A stretch of DNA of 64,000 nt from Lytechinus pictus (taxonomy: Eukaryota; Echinodermata; Echinoidea; Temnopleuroida; Toxopneustidae). Positions within the stretch are counted from its first letter, which is position 1. Each line of letters starts with the position of its first letter. A model generated the notes under the pieces. The model saw only the letters and a list, made by a program, of their open reading frames with translations. It had not been told where the DNA came from and ran no database searches. This document shows positions 1-12,900 of this stretch, one piece after another. The stretch spans positions 5,000,501 through 5,064,500 of the forward strand of contig NC_087258.1 in the NCBI RefSeq assembly GCF_037042905.1, in the 5' to 3' direction. Made by a program: the position numbers and the translations under genes.

Positions 1-23
1 CTGTGGTGGACTTGACCTTTAAT
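1..23. repeat. Family A foldback repeat, 3' end only
   Basis: The window opens with GTGGTGGACTTGACCTTTAA, the reverse complement of the family A terminus. The rest of the copy is before the window. Confidence 0.75.
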
Positions 24-1531
24 TACCTTTTCTGCCAAAAAGGCCAAACTGATTTTGAATTCTTCATCTTTGTGAAGTTCACAAGTAATTTTGTCAGTCA
101 CAAAAAAAAAATTGGAGGAAGAAAAAGGGTCACGTGTACAAGAATTGAAAAAAAGAATATTGATGAAGGTAAAGATTGTGCAATGAATGTATGCTCAAGA
201 TAATTATGATGATGATTGACCCTTGATATTTGATGAATAATAAGATAAGTTAATTGCAGATAACCTTAGTTTGCCATACTGACCCAGTTGAACAATAAGA
301 AACATATTTCTGAATCATGATCACCCGCATTGTCTATGATTAGTCACACTGTATTGCATAAAAGCAGGTCATACAATGACAAGGGGGGGGGGGGTAACTA
401 TCTCTTGATAGTTGAGTCGATAATAATAAATGCCTATTTGGAAGTGATAATCTGCTTTTTAAAAAAGTTTCTTGGCGGAAAATGCAACCATTTTTAGAAT
501 CCACAATTTGTTTTTATTTTTGTTTGTTTTTTATTCATTTATTTGTATTTTTATCATTATTATTATTATTATTTTTTTTTTTTTTTGGGGGGGGCAATGA
601 CCCATTCTACTAGTTGATCGTTTTTTTTTTTAAATACCCCTGTATGCGAACTTGTAAGATTTTTACTAACCGAATCCCACTAAAAAAATTACAGGCTTAC
701 TTATATAAGTTGTATAAAGTCAAGATAGTTTCATAATCTTCTTCTTTGAATGATTTTGTTTTTCTCATCAAGACATGGAAGAATTATTCTGTTACTTTAT
801 GGTACTTTTATCATTTAACATACAATAAATATTGTTTCAATTAAAGCCAGTTGATTCAATGTGTATGTACATGAACATATGTTCCAGTAAATCAGATGTG
901 TGCAATAGTTACTAAATTGTAAATGGTATTACCCCACAGGGGGGCTTTCGGGTTTAATAATGATTGGTAATTTCAAATTAGATTTCATCAGCGTTTTAAT
1001 GTATTGAATAATCAATCTCACATGTTCTTGTTTTTCAGTCGTTTGAGGGGAATGTGACTTGTCTACTTGTCTCATGCTTTGTGAAATATTGAACTATTTC
1101 ATTTCAACTAATTTTGAGCTTACATACATGTACATGTATGTACTTCTAGCAAAATGAAAGTCTAAGCTTTTTTGGACATCATGTGAAAGAGAATGTTGTG
1201 AATATACATGTACATACATGATTACATGAAATGGTCAAGGTCTAATGTATTTGCTAAAAATCCCTGATACCAACTCAAATTTAATGAAACATGTTGGATA
1301 GAATTACAAACAGCATAATTGAAAATGAGAGAAAATTCATCATGCCTGTGGGATGGATTTATTTATAGATTATGCATACATATGTAGATGGTAGAGAATA
1401 CCGTACTTTAAACATACAGTTATGTAATTCTCCTGCATTCTCAGTCAGTCATTCAGTGCAAGACAAGGCTCATTGGCTTATCCTGTTTAAAGATTAAATA
1501 GGTAATGAATTGATATTGTTTCCCTATGTCA

Positions 1532-2041
1532 TTAAAGGTCAAGTCCACCACAGGAAACTGTTAATTTAAATAAATAGAGAAAAATCAAACTGACATAACG
1601 TTGAAAATTTCATCAAAATCGGATGTAAAATAAGAAAGTTATAACATTTTAAAGTTTCGCTTATTTGTCAAAAAACAGTGATATGTACAACTCCGTGACA
1701 TGCAAATGAGACAGTTGATGATGTCCCTCACTCACTATTTTGTTTTTTATTGTTTGAATTATACAATATTTCATTTTTTACAAATTTGACAATATGGACC
1801 AACTTGACTGAACCATATAGTATTAAATAACGCTAATTCCATATGTTCAGGGAGGAATTATTGTTGTTTCACATGAAAATGAGGAAAAAATTAGAATATT
1901 TCATATAATAAGATACAAAAGAAATAGTGAGTGGATGATGTCATCAGTCTCCTCATTTGCATACCGACCAGGATGTGCATATAACTGTTTTGTGAAATTA
2001 AGCGAAACTTTAAAATGTCATAACTTTCTTAATATTTTACA
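1532..2041. repeat. Family A foldback repeat, truncated copy
   Basis: It starts TTAAAGGTCAAGTCCACCAC and continues with the core TTTCATCAAAATCGGATG and AAGAAAGTTATAACATTTTA. The same core appears inverted near 2000-2036. The distal terminus is lost at ~2041. It lies upstream of the first visible ABCB1 exon. Confidence 0.85.
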
Positions 2042-2192
2042 TGGTGGTGGTTGTGATGATTTTTACCTGATTGCTAACAAAGCATGAATACTTGTACACA
2101 AGAAACCAGAGGACCAAAGGTTTTAGGTCCTCTCCAAGGGACCTGGTAATGAGGATGTACATGTATGATTTACCATAGGTCACTAGCACACT

Positions 2193-3085
2193 AAGGGTGT
2201 CTTCAATTTCAGTTTCTAAATTTAAACGGCAACACAAATCATGATTGAAGATGTGATTACACATCGCGGATATAAAAGGATGTGTTCAATGTCCTCCATT
2301 CCCGGTTGTAAAAGTAAAGTTACGTCATTCAAATCATGACTCCGAGGAAAATTTAAATGTTTAAAATGATGCGTTTGTAAACGCGATCAGCTCAGATTTT
2401 CCGACCTTCAGCATCGCAAATGCTACATTTACACGATTGAGTTTTGAAACGTTTTAAATTTGCTCTCGCCATGGAAGCCTTCACAATCAGGTGCCAGAAT
2501 AAGCCAGTTCGTAGTTCCTTTCTGCGCATGATCAATAGATTTTGCGCATGATCAGAGGAAGGTCAATGGTACTAAAGTGACACGGTGGTTTAAAACCTAA
2601 TGAGATATGCACCAACTTTGTTGTCCTGATTATTCATGTATTCTTTGAATTGTGTTTTTCATTTACATCCACAAAAAACAACAAACAACAAATGAACGAC
2701 TGGTATACAGTTTGCCAAGTACTTTGTGCAACATGCTGTAATATGCATTCAAAGTAGAAATGCAACGAATACCTTCATAGAGTGTTCATTGGTGTGCTAT
2801 TCTAGTCACCTGGTTTATTCAATTTTTTCATCCTGCTATGTAAGGCATGCTTACGTAATATCTTGCTTGAAGTAACCAAGAACTGGTCTATTGACCTTTC
2901 TTGTGATGGGTCAAACTGCGCTCTAAAACTTCGCTAATAAAAGATTTATAAAGACGATCGACAAATAGTCAGCTTTATTTTTTTCGACACTGAACTGTGC
3001 ATCAGTGATCGTGTTCTGTAAATGAGTTTTCAATCATGATTCACGTTGCTGTTTAAATTTGAAAATCAACATTGAACACACCCTA
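2193..3085. mobile_element. Candidate non-autonomous DNA element with ~75-bp inverted ends
   Basis: The left arm (2193-2270) AGGGTGTCTTCAATTTCAG...CATGATTGAA matches the reverse complement of the right arm (3000-3085) AGGGTGTGTTCAATGTTG...CATGATTGAA over about 75 bp with mismatches. The ~890-bp interior has no ORF. No target-site duplication was recognised. Confidence 0.65.
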
Positions 3086-3218
3086 AGTGGGAATGGAACC
3101 TTGGTCACTTGAATATAGAACCCCCGCTCTACCGACGGCTACACTATTATGAAATAATTGCCACCTGAATTTCCTTGTTTTCTTCTTTATTCTTATATCA
3201 TTGGTGCTTCTCCAACAG

Positions 3219-3865
3219 TTGATAACATCATTCTCCAAAGCAGAGCAGGAGGCCTATGCCAAGGCTGGAAGTGTTTCTGAAGAGGTTTTGGCTTGCATTA
3301 GGACTGTCATAGCATTTGGAGGGGAACACAAAGAAATTAAGAGGTACATGCACAATACACCATTGTTTAGCAGTACTCTTCTAAAAACAAATTTAATTAA
3401 AAAAGTTCAAGAATATCTAATATTTTCATTAAGACATCAGAAATGCGAAACAAATTCACGAGTAATGCAGTTTTTGAAGTGCCAACAGTTAAGTTCTTTT
3501 ATAATATTTTCATTTATATTGTAGATGATATGGGTTTTTATCTCACTATCAATTTGATGGAATGAGATAAGATCTGTGTGGTCCAAAGAAGATTTGTGGA
3601 TTGCTGAGATAATGCCATTTTAATAATTTGCAGCGCCCTACAAACATCCGTACATAGCCCATAAATATTGAATGTTATAATTATGACAATAATTATGGTT
3701 GTTATTATTATTTATTAGTAACATATTTTTTAATCATTCGTTTTATATTTACTATTGATAGTTTATATTATTATTGTTATTATCATAATCAATGTTATCA
3801 TGTAGAATGTTATTTTACTATTAAACAAAATTGAATTAAACTTAAATACAGTATAATAATTACAG

Positions 3866-3934
<69 letters not shown>

Positions 3935-6900
3935 AGATTGTTATATAACCCTAACCCTTTAGAACCCTAACCCTGTTATATTGTTATATCATAATCAATG
4001 TTATAATCAATATTGTTATATCATAATCAATGTCATAATCAATACATATATTGTTATTATCATAATCAATGTTATCATGTAGAATGTTATTTTACTATTA
4101 GACAAAATTGAATTAAACTTAAATACAGTATAATTATATATATATGTATATATATATATATATATAAAAATATATATATATGATATAAATATACATCGTT
4201 ATGAATCATTTATTCCTTATTTGCCATCTAGATATGAGAAAGAGTTGGAAGGTGCAAAGAAGATTGGAATAAAGAAAGGAGTCATCACGGCCTTTGGTCT
4301 TGGTCTAACTTTCTTTATCATGTTCTCAGCGTATGCATTAGCTTTCTGGTAGGTCAAGGGTCAAATCAGTAGTGCAGGGGTAGTTCAAACCCCCCTAAAT
4401 TTGTTTGATACCCAACCCCCTGAGAATGTTGTTAAAGACCTTTTTTTTTGGGGGGGGGGGGGTCATATGGAGTTCCATATACTTGAGATTGATCAGATTG
4501 GCCATAACTCTTTGTAAAACGGGGCCCTAGCGAACTACTTCTGGGTCAAATTTCACCTTTTAAAATTAGTTAGAATTCTAAAGTCCCAATAGATTGAACT
4601 TGGGCAGTTTCACCTGTAGGCCGACTTTGTTTCCAATAGGGAAGTTCCTGGTGTGTGATTTGAAATCCTCCAAATTGTTTTGGCAAGAATACAATGACTT
4701 GACCCTTGTTTCCCGAGCAACTACATTTACATCCTTGAAACATAATGTAGTGTTGATTTCAATCCTTTTTTCCAGGAAAAATTACATCAATGTTTTCTGT
4801 AATTCTCTGACACAAGGAAGCAAGTTGCATACATCAACAAAGCTTGAGCTTGTTAAAAATGTATTTATATGAACATTGCAGATTAATTTCTTCTTCCATG
4901 CAAAATTTCATAGTGATAGAAAAACACTGATTCTTGAGTGTTTCACTAAGAGCTATTAAGTGTGATTGAAGGTCATGCTTAAATTGATGCACACACATGA
5001 TAAGGAATGCTCAATCTTATTGATTAACACGCAGTTGCATGCACCTTTTCAGTTTTATCTGATATGCGGCATTGCATCACATACCATGTACACAATTGGA
5101 AGATTTGGACTCACGCTTTTGGATTGGGCTTTCATTTTGATGCCTAAGAAAACTGGGGGAGGGGGGGGGGTGGGGACTTACATGTATTCAGGCCCCCTTA
5201 AGATCTCGGCTTTCGATCATGCGATCGCGACGAAATTTGTACACGCATTACCCATGGCATAATCTACGAACAATCTCACTGCTAATTAATTATACTAATT
5301 TATGAGTTAAAATAAATCAAAAGTTTGCTTTAATTAACTAAGTAATGCCCCTAAAATGCTAATTTTTGGTTCACACACTCTTTATAGGATTTTGATCAAA
5401 TGTATTTAAAAAAAATTCAATATCACATTTATTTTGTTATGTATTTTATTGTTTTTAAATTTTATATGTATTTCAGTGTTTTGTCACCTTTTGTTTGTTA
5501 TTGTTTTTTCAGTGGAAATTTTCAGTGACTTTATTTTTACCATAAACAAGATGAAATTATTTGATTTTAAATCAGTAAAAAGAAAGATATTGATAAACTT
5601 ATGAATTTTGGCTTAAAACAATAATTGCATTGGATTTGTACACAAATTCATGTTTTTGAGCAATTTTGGGTCTGCATGCACTTACAAAATGTTGCGTGAA
5701 ACTTGAAAGTAAAAAGTCAGCGAGCGACGCGGTCAACAAATTTTGCGCGGCAGATGCATCGCGCAAAATGTTAAGGGGGTTAAATCAGCCCCCCAGTCTT
5801 ATTAGGGTTAAATCTTTGTGAAACATAGATATGACTTGTTAAAACAGATTTATTGGCATTTGTGTATTTAAATGACAAACACATTTTCCTCTTTTATTGG
5901 AAATTAGCCCTATGTTACTTGCATCCTTTTGTCAAAGAAGTGCATCATTCGAGTTCTTGATTCATATTTAGTCTTTTAAGGGGATTTCATGTGTACTTTG
6001 TAGGACAAAATTGTCTGGAGGATTTTTTTAAATAAAGGGAAGACCCCCAAGGTGCAGTTCTAATCCTTCCTTGTAATTGTAATGTTGAACTGTCACTGTG
6101 GTTGACTCCTATTTCCCATCGGCTACATCCTTGATAGACTTAATATATAGTAAAAGGATGTGTGTTTAGTGATTTTTATTCATGTGTTTTTTTTACTCTT
6201 CTATTATCATTTTTATTTATTCATTTTTTTTTTTTTTTTTTTGGGGGGGGGCTAGGTGAGGGGAAATGGGAAGTCAAATGTTACCACATTGTCTTGTAAA
6301 AAAGATTAAGATTAAATGATTGTTATTCAGGCATGATTTTTATTAACCCTGAAAGAAATGTTCTATTGTTCTTGCATATCTTGCGAATGGGTCAAACTGT
6401 ACATTGTTGCCCTAAAATGTTATTCTAACATACATTAAAAATGAATTATCAATATATGAAATAACTCCCTCACAAGCAGCCTTATACTTGAATGAACATC
6501 ATACTCCACACGCTGTCTTATTCTGTGAATCCCTTTCCTAAGTTCCTCATTGGGTCAAGTAATTTTATGGGAATTCTATTTGATTATGTCCACAAATTAC
6601 AGGTGTACATAATTTCAAAGCTTTGAGAAATCTTTTTCAACCTGTATAGAATTAAAAATGAATTATTGGACTTATATTGTGAGATTTTAACTGGCAGTGA
6701 ATTAGTCATACATGTATGTATCCTTGTAGGTCTATGTTTTGTATGCATATGTACATTGTAGGAGAGAGTACATGTACACCTTGTAGATTGTAAAATACAA
6801 CATAATTTTTACTCACCCCTCCCCCCTCCAGGTATGGGCCTAAGATGGTCAGCGAAGGTCGTCTAACTGGAGGAGAGGTCATGACCGTCTTTTTCTGTAT

Positions 6901-9900
6901 CATGATTGGTTCGTTCTCAATCGGGAACATGATCCCGCCTCTCAGCACTGTTGCAACGGCAAGGGGAGCGGCCGTGATGCTCTTTGATGTTATCGATGAG
7001 GTGAGTCAGCATTGGTTGGGTTAGTTTGGGTGCAACATCAATGTCATTGTTATCAATTGTAAGTCAATTTAAGTCCAAAATCATTTCAATCAAGAAAACA
7101 TAAAAGATGAATAAAAATATGTGGATGAATAATGGAATATTGAAGAATGGATAAATGAAAAAATAAAGAGAGAAACCAAATGTTTTTTCATTCATGCAAT
7201 GACCTGGATGAATGAATGGATGAGTCGATAAGTGGTTGAATAAATGAGTGAATGAGTAAATGAGTGAGTGGATGAATGAATTAGTGAAATAATGGAGGAA
7301 TGAATAGATTAATGAACAAGTGAATAGATGGGTGAAAGATGAATGAATTATATAATATATGAATGAAGTAACAAATAAATTTATGAATAAATAATAAATA
7401 CATAGATGAATAAATAAATGAATAGATAAAGGAAATGAATAATTAATTAGATAGTCAAGAAATTGAATGATTGATAAAGAAATGAATGATTATAAAACAA
7501 ATCGTTAAATGAATGAATAAATGGTTGAATGTATGAATAAATAAATAAATTTATAATAGAAATAATGAATAAATGTATTCATTTTTATTCCGTCATCATC
7601 ACAGGAGCCTGTAATCGATATGCGCTCCGAGGAAGGTCTAAAACCCAACACCATTACAGGGAACATTGACTTTGAAAAGGTTGAATTCACGTACCCATCT
7701 CGACCTGATGTACCCGTCTTGAAGGGTATAAGTCTGAGCGTTAAGACAGGACAGACTGTCGCCCTCGTGGGTTCTAGCGGATGTGGGAAATCAACCACAG
7801 TCAATCTCTTGTTGAGGTTTTATGATATTCTTAGAGGAAGGGTAAGCGTTTTATTTTTACCCCACACTTATTCTCCTTGTACATGTATTTGTCCAATTTT
7901 ATCCCCCACTAATTGATTTGTCACCTTTGTACAGAGTAAAAATTAGTTGATTAAGGCTTGGTCCCACTGCACTTATGGATGCAGAGAGGATGTAAAACGG
8001 AAAAGAATCTTGCCATCCGTTGGAAAAAGTTATGTGTCCGTTGTGTACTCTTTGCATATCCTACATGGGTCATACACTCTATAATTCATCGAGCATCTTT
8101 GATTTCATTGTTCACCCACTTTGTCCATTGTCTGGAGCGGATGAAAACGCTTGTTTGCTGTATCCATTATAAGTACATTTTGTATCCGTCGGCCAGTGGG
8201 ACCAGGCCATTAGTAATCTAATGTTAAGAGGTTAGTTTCTATTTGGTCTTGAGGCTTCTATTTGAATAATTGGGGGGATTTTCTTTTAACTCTAATTGCT
8301 ACTTGTTTATTGACATACAATTATGTGAATCATGAAGGAAATTGACCAGCTGTATTTTGATGCCTTAAGGGTGTTGTGTCAAATCAACGTTGGAATAACT
8401 GACTTTAGCACAACCCATGAGAGATATTTTTTTCATTAAAATAACCATGTGTGCTTATACTGCTAACATGTGTGGATCCATGATGTAACCCATGGATGTA
8501 AATGGCCGAGAGCTTCAATACTCACTCATTTCTTATTCTATTTTCCCTCTAGATATTAATCGATGGCAACGAAGTCCGCGACCTGAACCTTCGATGGCTT
8601 CGTCAACACATTGGTGTCGTGAGCCAGGAGCCGGTCCTGTTCAACTGTTCCATAGAAACCAACATCTCTTACGGACGTGATGGTGTCACTAAGGAAGAGA
8701 TGGTGAATGCTGCTAAGATGGCCAATGCTCATGATTTCATTATGAAATTACCCAAGGTAAATGACTCATTATTGAATATTAAAATTCTTGTTTTTATTGA
8801 TTTTCAAAAATTGTACATCATTCATCATTAAAAAATATTTATCAAGCTCTTCCCCCCCCCCCTGTAAAAGAGAGGCTAGAATTTAATACAACATACATGT
8901 TTGATGCACTTTTGCCACTCATAAGATTATACTGATCTTTCCGCCAAGTTGGACCACATTTCAAAAAGATGGGAGGGGGCTAATATATTTTGTGATGAAT
9001 CTGCAATGCTAAAAGCACTCGCTGCAAGGTCCTAATTGAGTGTTATACTCGTGTGTTTACAAACAAATTTGTTTGTATATCTTTATTTCATCCTTATTTT
9101 CAGGGTTATGATACCATCGTTGGTGAGCGTGGAGCCCAGCTGTCTGGTGGTCAGAAGCAGAGAGTAGCCATCGCTAGAGCTCTGGTCAGTAACCCTAGTA
9201 TTCTACTCCTGGACGAAGCTACTTCTGCTTTAGATAGCGAGAGTGAGAAGGTGGTCCAACAGGCCTTAGACAGGGTAGGTTGATGGATGGAGGGATGAAT
9301 GGATGGATGGATGGATGGGTGGGTGGATGGATGGATGAATGGATGGATGGATGGATGGGTGAGTGGATGGATGGATGAATGGATGGACGGATGGATGGAT
9401 GGGTGGGTGGGTGGATGGATGGATGGACGGACGGACGGACGGACGGACAGACGGACGTATGGATGGACAGACGGACAGACTGATGGATGGATGGACGGAT
9501 GGGTGGGTGGGTGGATGGGTGGGTGGATGGATGGATGGACAGACGGACGTATGGATGGACGGACGGACGGACGGATGGATGGATGGATGGATGGACGACG
9601 GACGGATGGATGGGTGGGTGGGTGGTTGGATGGATGGATGGATGGATGGATGGAGGAGGTATAGAAGGATGGATAGATAGGTGGATGGGTGGATGCATGG
9701 AGGGAGGGGTGATTGAATGAATGAATTGATAGAGGGATTGGTGACTGAATGAATTAATGAATAGGTGCTTAAAACAAAATGCTCAAATTATTAAATCTAC
9801 TCCTGGACGAAGCTACTTCTGCTTTAGATAGCGAGAGTGAGAAGGTGGTCCAACAGGCCTTAGACAGGGTAGGTTGATGGATGGAGGGATGAATGGATGG

Positions 9901-12900
9901 ATGGATGGATGGGTGGGTGGATGGATGGATGAATGGATGGATGGATGGATGGGTGAGTGGATGGATGGATGAATGGATGGACGGATGGATGGATGGGCGG
10001 ACGGGCGGACGGACGGACGGACGGACGGACGGGCGGGCGGGCGGGCGGGCGGGCGGGCGGGCGGGCGGGCGGACGGACGGACGGACGGACGGACGGACGG
10101 ATGGATGGACGGACGGACGTATGGATGGACAGACGGACAGACTGATGGATGGATGGACGGATGGGTGGGTGGGTGGATGGGTGGGTGGATGGATGGATGG
10201 ACAGACGGACGTATGGATGGACGGACGGACGGACGGATGGATGGATGGATGGACGACGGACGGATGGATGGGTGGGTGGGTGGTTGGATGGATGGATGGA
10301 TGGATGGATGGAGGAGGTATAGAAGGATGGATAGATAGGTGGATGGGTGGATGCATGGAGGGAGGGGTGATTGAATGAATGAATTGATAGAGGGATTGGT
10401 GACTGAATGAATTAATGAATAGGTGCTTAAAACAAAATGCTCAAATTATTAAATCAATAAATAAATGAATAAATAAATAGGAAGAATAAATATGAATTTG
10501 ATTAATAGATGAGGAATCAATGAATAAATAAATAAATTGATATATCGAATCAATAATTAATCCAAAGAAAGAATGAATAAATAAATAGCTAATTTTAACC
10601 CTTTCCACACTTTGCACCAATGCACACTTGGCGCCGTGCGAACTTTGCATTTCACACTCAAACAAACAATCCATTGTTTCCCTCCCTGAAAATAATTCAG
10701 TACAGAGGTGTTCATGGCCCAGCACACAAAGAATTAATAGATGAATAAATGAATTATTAATTGATTGAATAAATTAATAAGTGAGTGAATGAGTGGGCGA
10801 AAAATTCAACATTTGATTGATGGATGAGGAATGCATGATTAATCAATCAATCCAAATAATTGAATAAACTGTTCCACTGAACTCCTATTCCTGTAGGCCT
10901 CGGAGGGACGCACCACCATCGTCATCGCCCATCGCCTGTCAACCATCCAGAATGCCGACATCATCTACGCATTGAATGATGGGAAGGTGGTGGAGTTTGG
11001 AACCCACGCGGAGCTAATGAAAGCTGATGGAACCTACAAACAATTGGTAACCCTCCAGATGATAGGCACAGAGGAAGGAGAAGATGGTAAGAGAGAGGAT
11101 ACAAACAAAAAATTAAAAAGGGAAAATTAAAAAGCAGGGAATAATTAGTAGGGAATAAACAAAGTTGATAGCTTTTCTCCTATAACCGAAGTGCTAATCA
11201 AATTTTATCAGATAATTAATCAGGACATGATCTTTTTATCCTGTATAATTATATTATAATAAATGAATATTACATAAGTAATTTTCTTGACTATTTCTCC
11301 CCATTTTCCAAAGTCTGCTACACAAAAGGCCTTTCTTGTGGAAGATTTTTCATATAGGAATGTATAGAATGAAGTTGAGAGCTTTGTCGTATGGCCGAAA
11401 ATGCTAGTCAAATTTGGTAAGCAAAATTATTCCCTGAGAAGGCCACCAAGTATTTCCAAGGACAAGAGGGATGGATAGGTAGGCCAGTCAAAGGCAGGGC
11501 ATCCACAACATTGCCCCTTCATTGCATAACATTGTATATATTCAAAAGGTAAATGGAAAAGAGAAAATGTTTGATACTTTTTCAATGTAACAAATCGTCA
11601 ATCCTGTATATAGTGAATTGTGAAATGCAGTTGACTTTTCCAGAGTATTCCACTTGTTTGAAAATTCACTTTAGAAAAAGATGATTGTTCCGGATTTTAA
11701 GAAAAAAAAACATAATTGCATAATACTTCAATACTATTTTTGTATGTTTTTTTAAATTGATTTTTGTTTGTTTTCTCTCCAGAAGAGGATGAAGAAGGAG
11801 ACCTGAAACACCAGCCAAATAAGCTGGCTAGACAGCTCTCTCATCAGAAGTCTCGTCACATGTCAACAAGCAGTGATCAGGATAAAAAGAAAGATGAGAC
11901 AGAAGAGGTATTAATGAATGGATTTTTTTTCATTCTAGGCCTGATAAAACAACACACTGCTGGGGATTGAACCTATGACCTTCCATTCATGAAGTTGGTG
12001 TTCTAACCACAGAGCTACCATCTCAAGGGGGGGGGGGGTGGACATTTTATATAGCTGTTCATGACCCATGACTGGTGACCATTTCTTGTGCTAAAATATA
12101 TATCATTATGCAGCTGTAATAGCATCTAAGAACATGTTCCAGTCTTGCTTATTCAGGTTCAGTAAAGTATCATGACCGAATACAAATTTTGACTTGAATT
12201 TGTACTCGTTTTCTTTGGAGGAAGATGAAAAGGAGATCCTCAAAGGTAGCGGACATTGACATTCATGAGGTGGGTGCCGATAACCACTGAGCCACCATAC
12301 CTAATGCAGTTAAGTAGGATATGAATGGATCCATTAAAGGACAAGCCCACCCCATCGAAAAACTGATTTGAATAGAAAGAGAAAATCAAACAAGCATAAC
12401 ACTTAAAATTTCATCAAAATCGGATGTAAAATAAAAAAGTTATGACATTTTAAAGTTTTGCTTCATTTCACAAAACATTTCAGTTAAATGCACATCATGT
12501 TCAGTATGCAAATGAGGGAACTGATGACATCACTCACTATTTCTTTTGTATTTTATTATATGAAATATGAAATATTTTGATTTTGTCATTGTCATGTGAA
12601 ACAAATTTTCATTGCTCCCTGGACACATGGAATTCCATTATTTTATTATTTTGTGGTTCAAGCAAGGGGGTCCCAATTGTCAACTTCGTAAAAATTGAAA
12701 TATTGTATAATTCAAACTATAAAAACGCAAAGAAATAGTGAATGAGTGACATCATCGACTCTCATTTGCATATCACTGAGTTGAGCATAGAACTGTTTTG
12801 TGAAAAATAAGCGAAACTTTAAAATGTCATAACTTTCAAATTTTCAGTGTTTTTCATGTTTAATTTTTCTCTATTTAAATTAACTATTTTCTTGGGTGGA

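Noticed and set aside
3945..3980. Interstitial telomere (CCCTAA) array
   Set aside because: Only two short stretches of about two units each, inside a local duplication; too little for a telomeric relic.
9219..10378. Long open frames on both strands (up to 195 residues) with MDGW or HPSIHPS repeats
   Set aside because: They are the six-frame reading of a tetranucleotide minisatellite; both strands are open because the 4-bp unit lacks stops.
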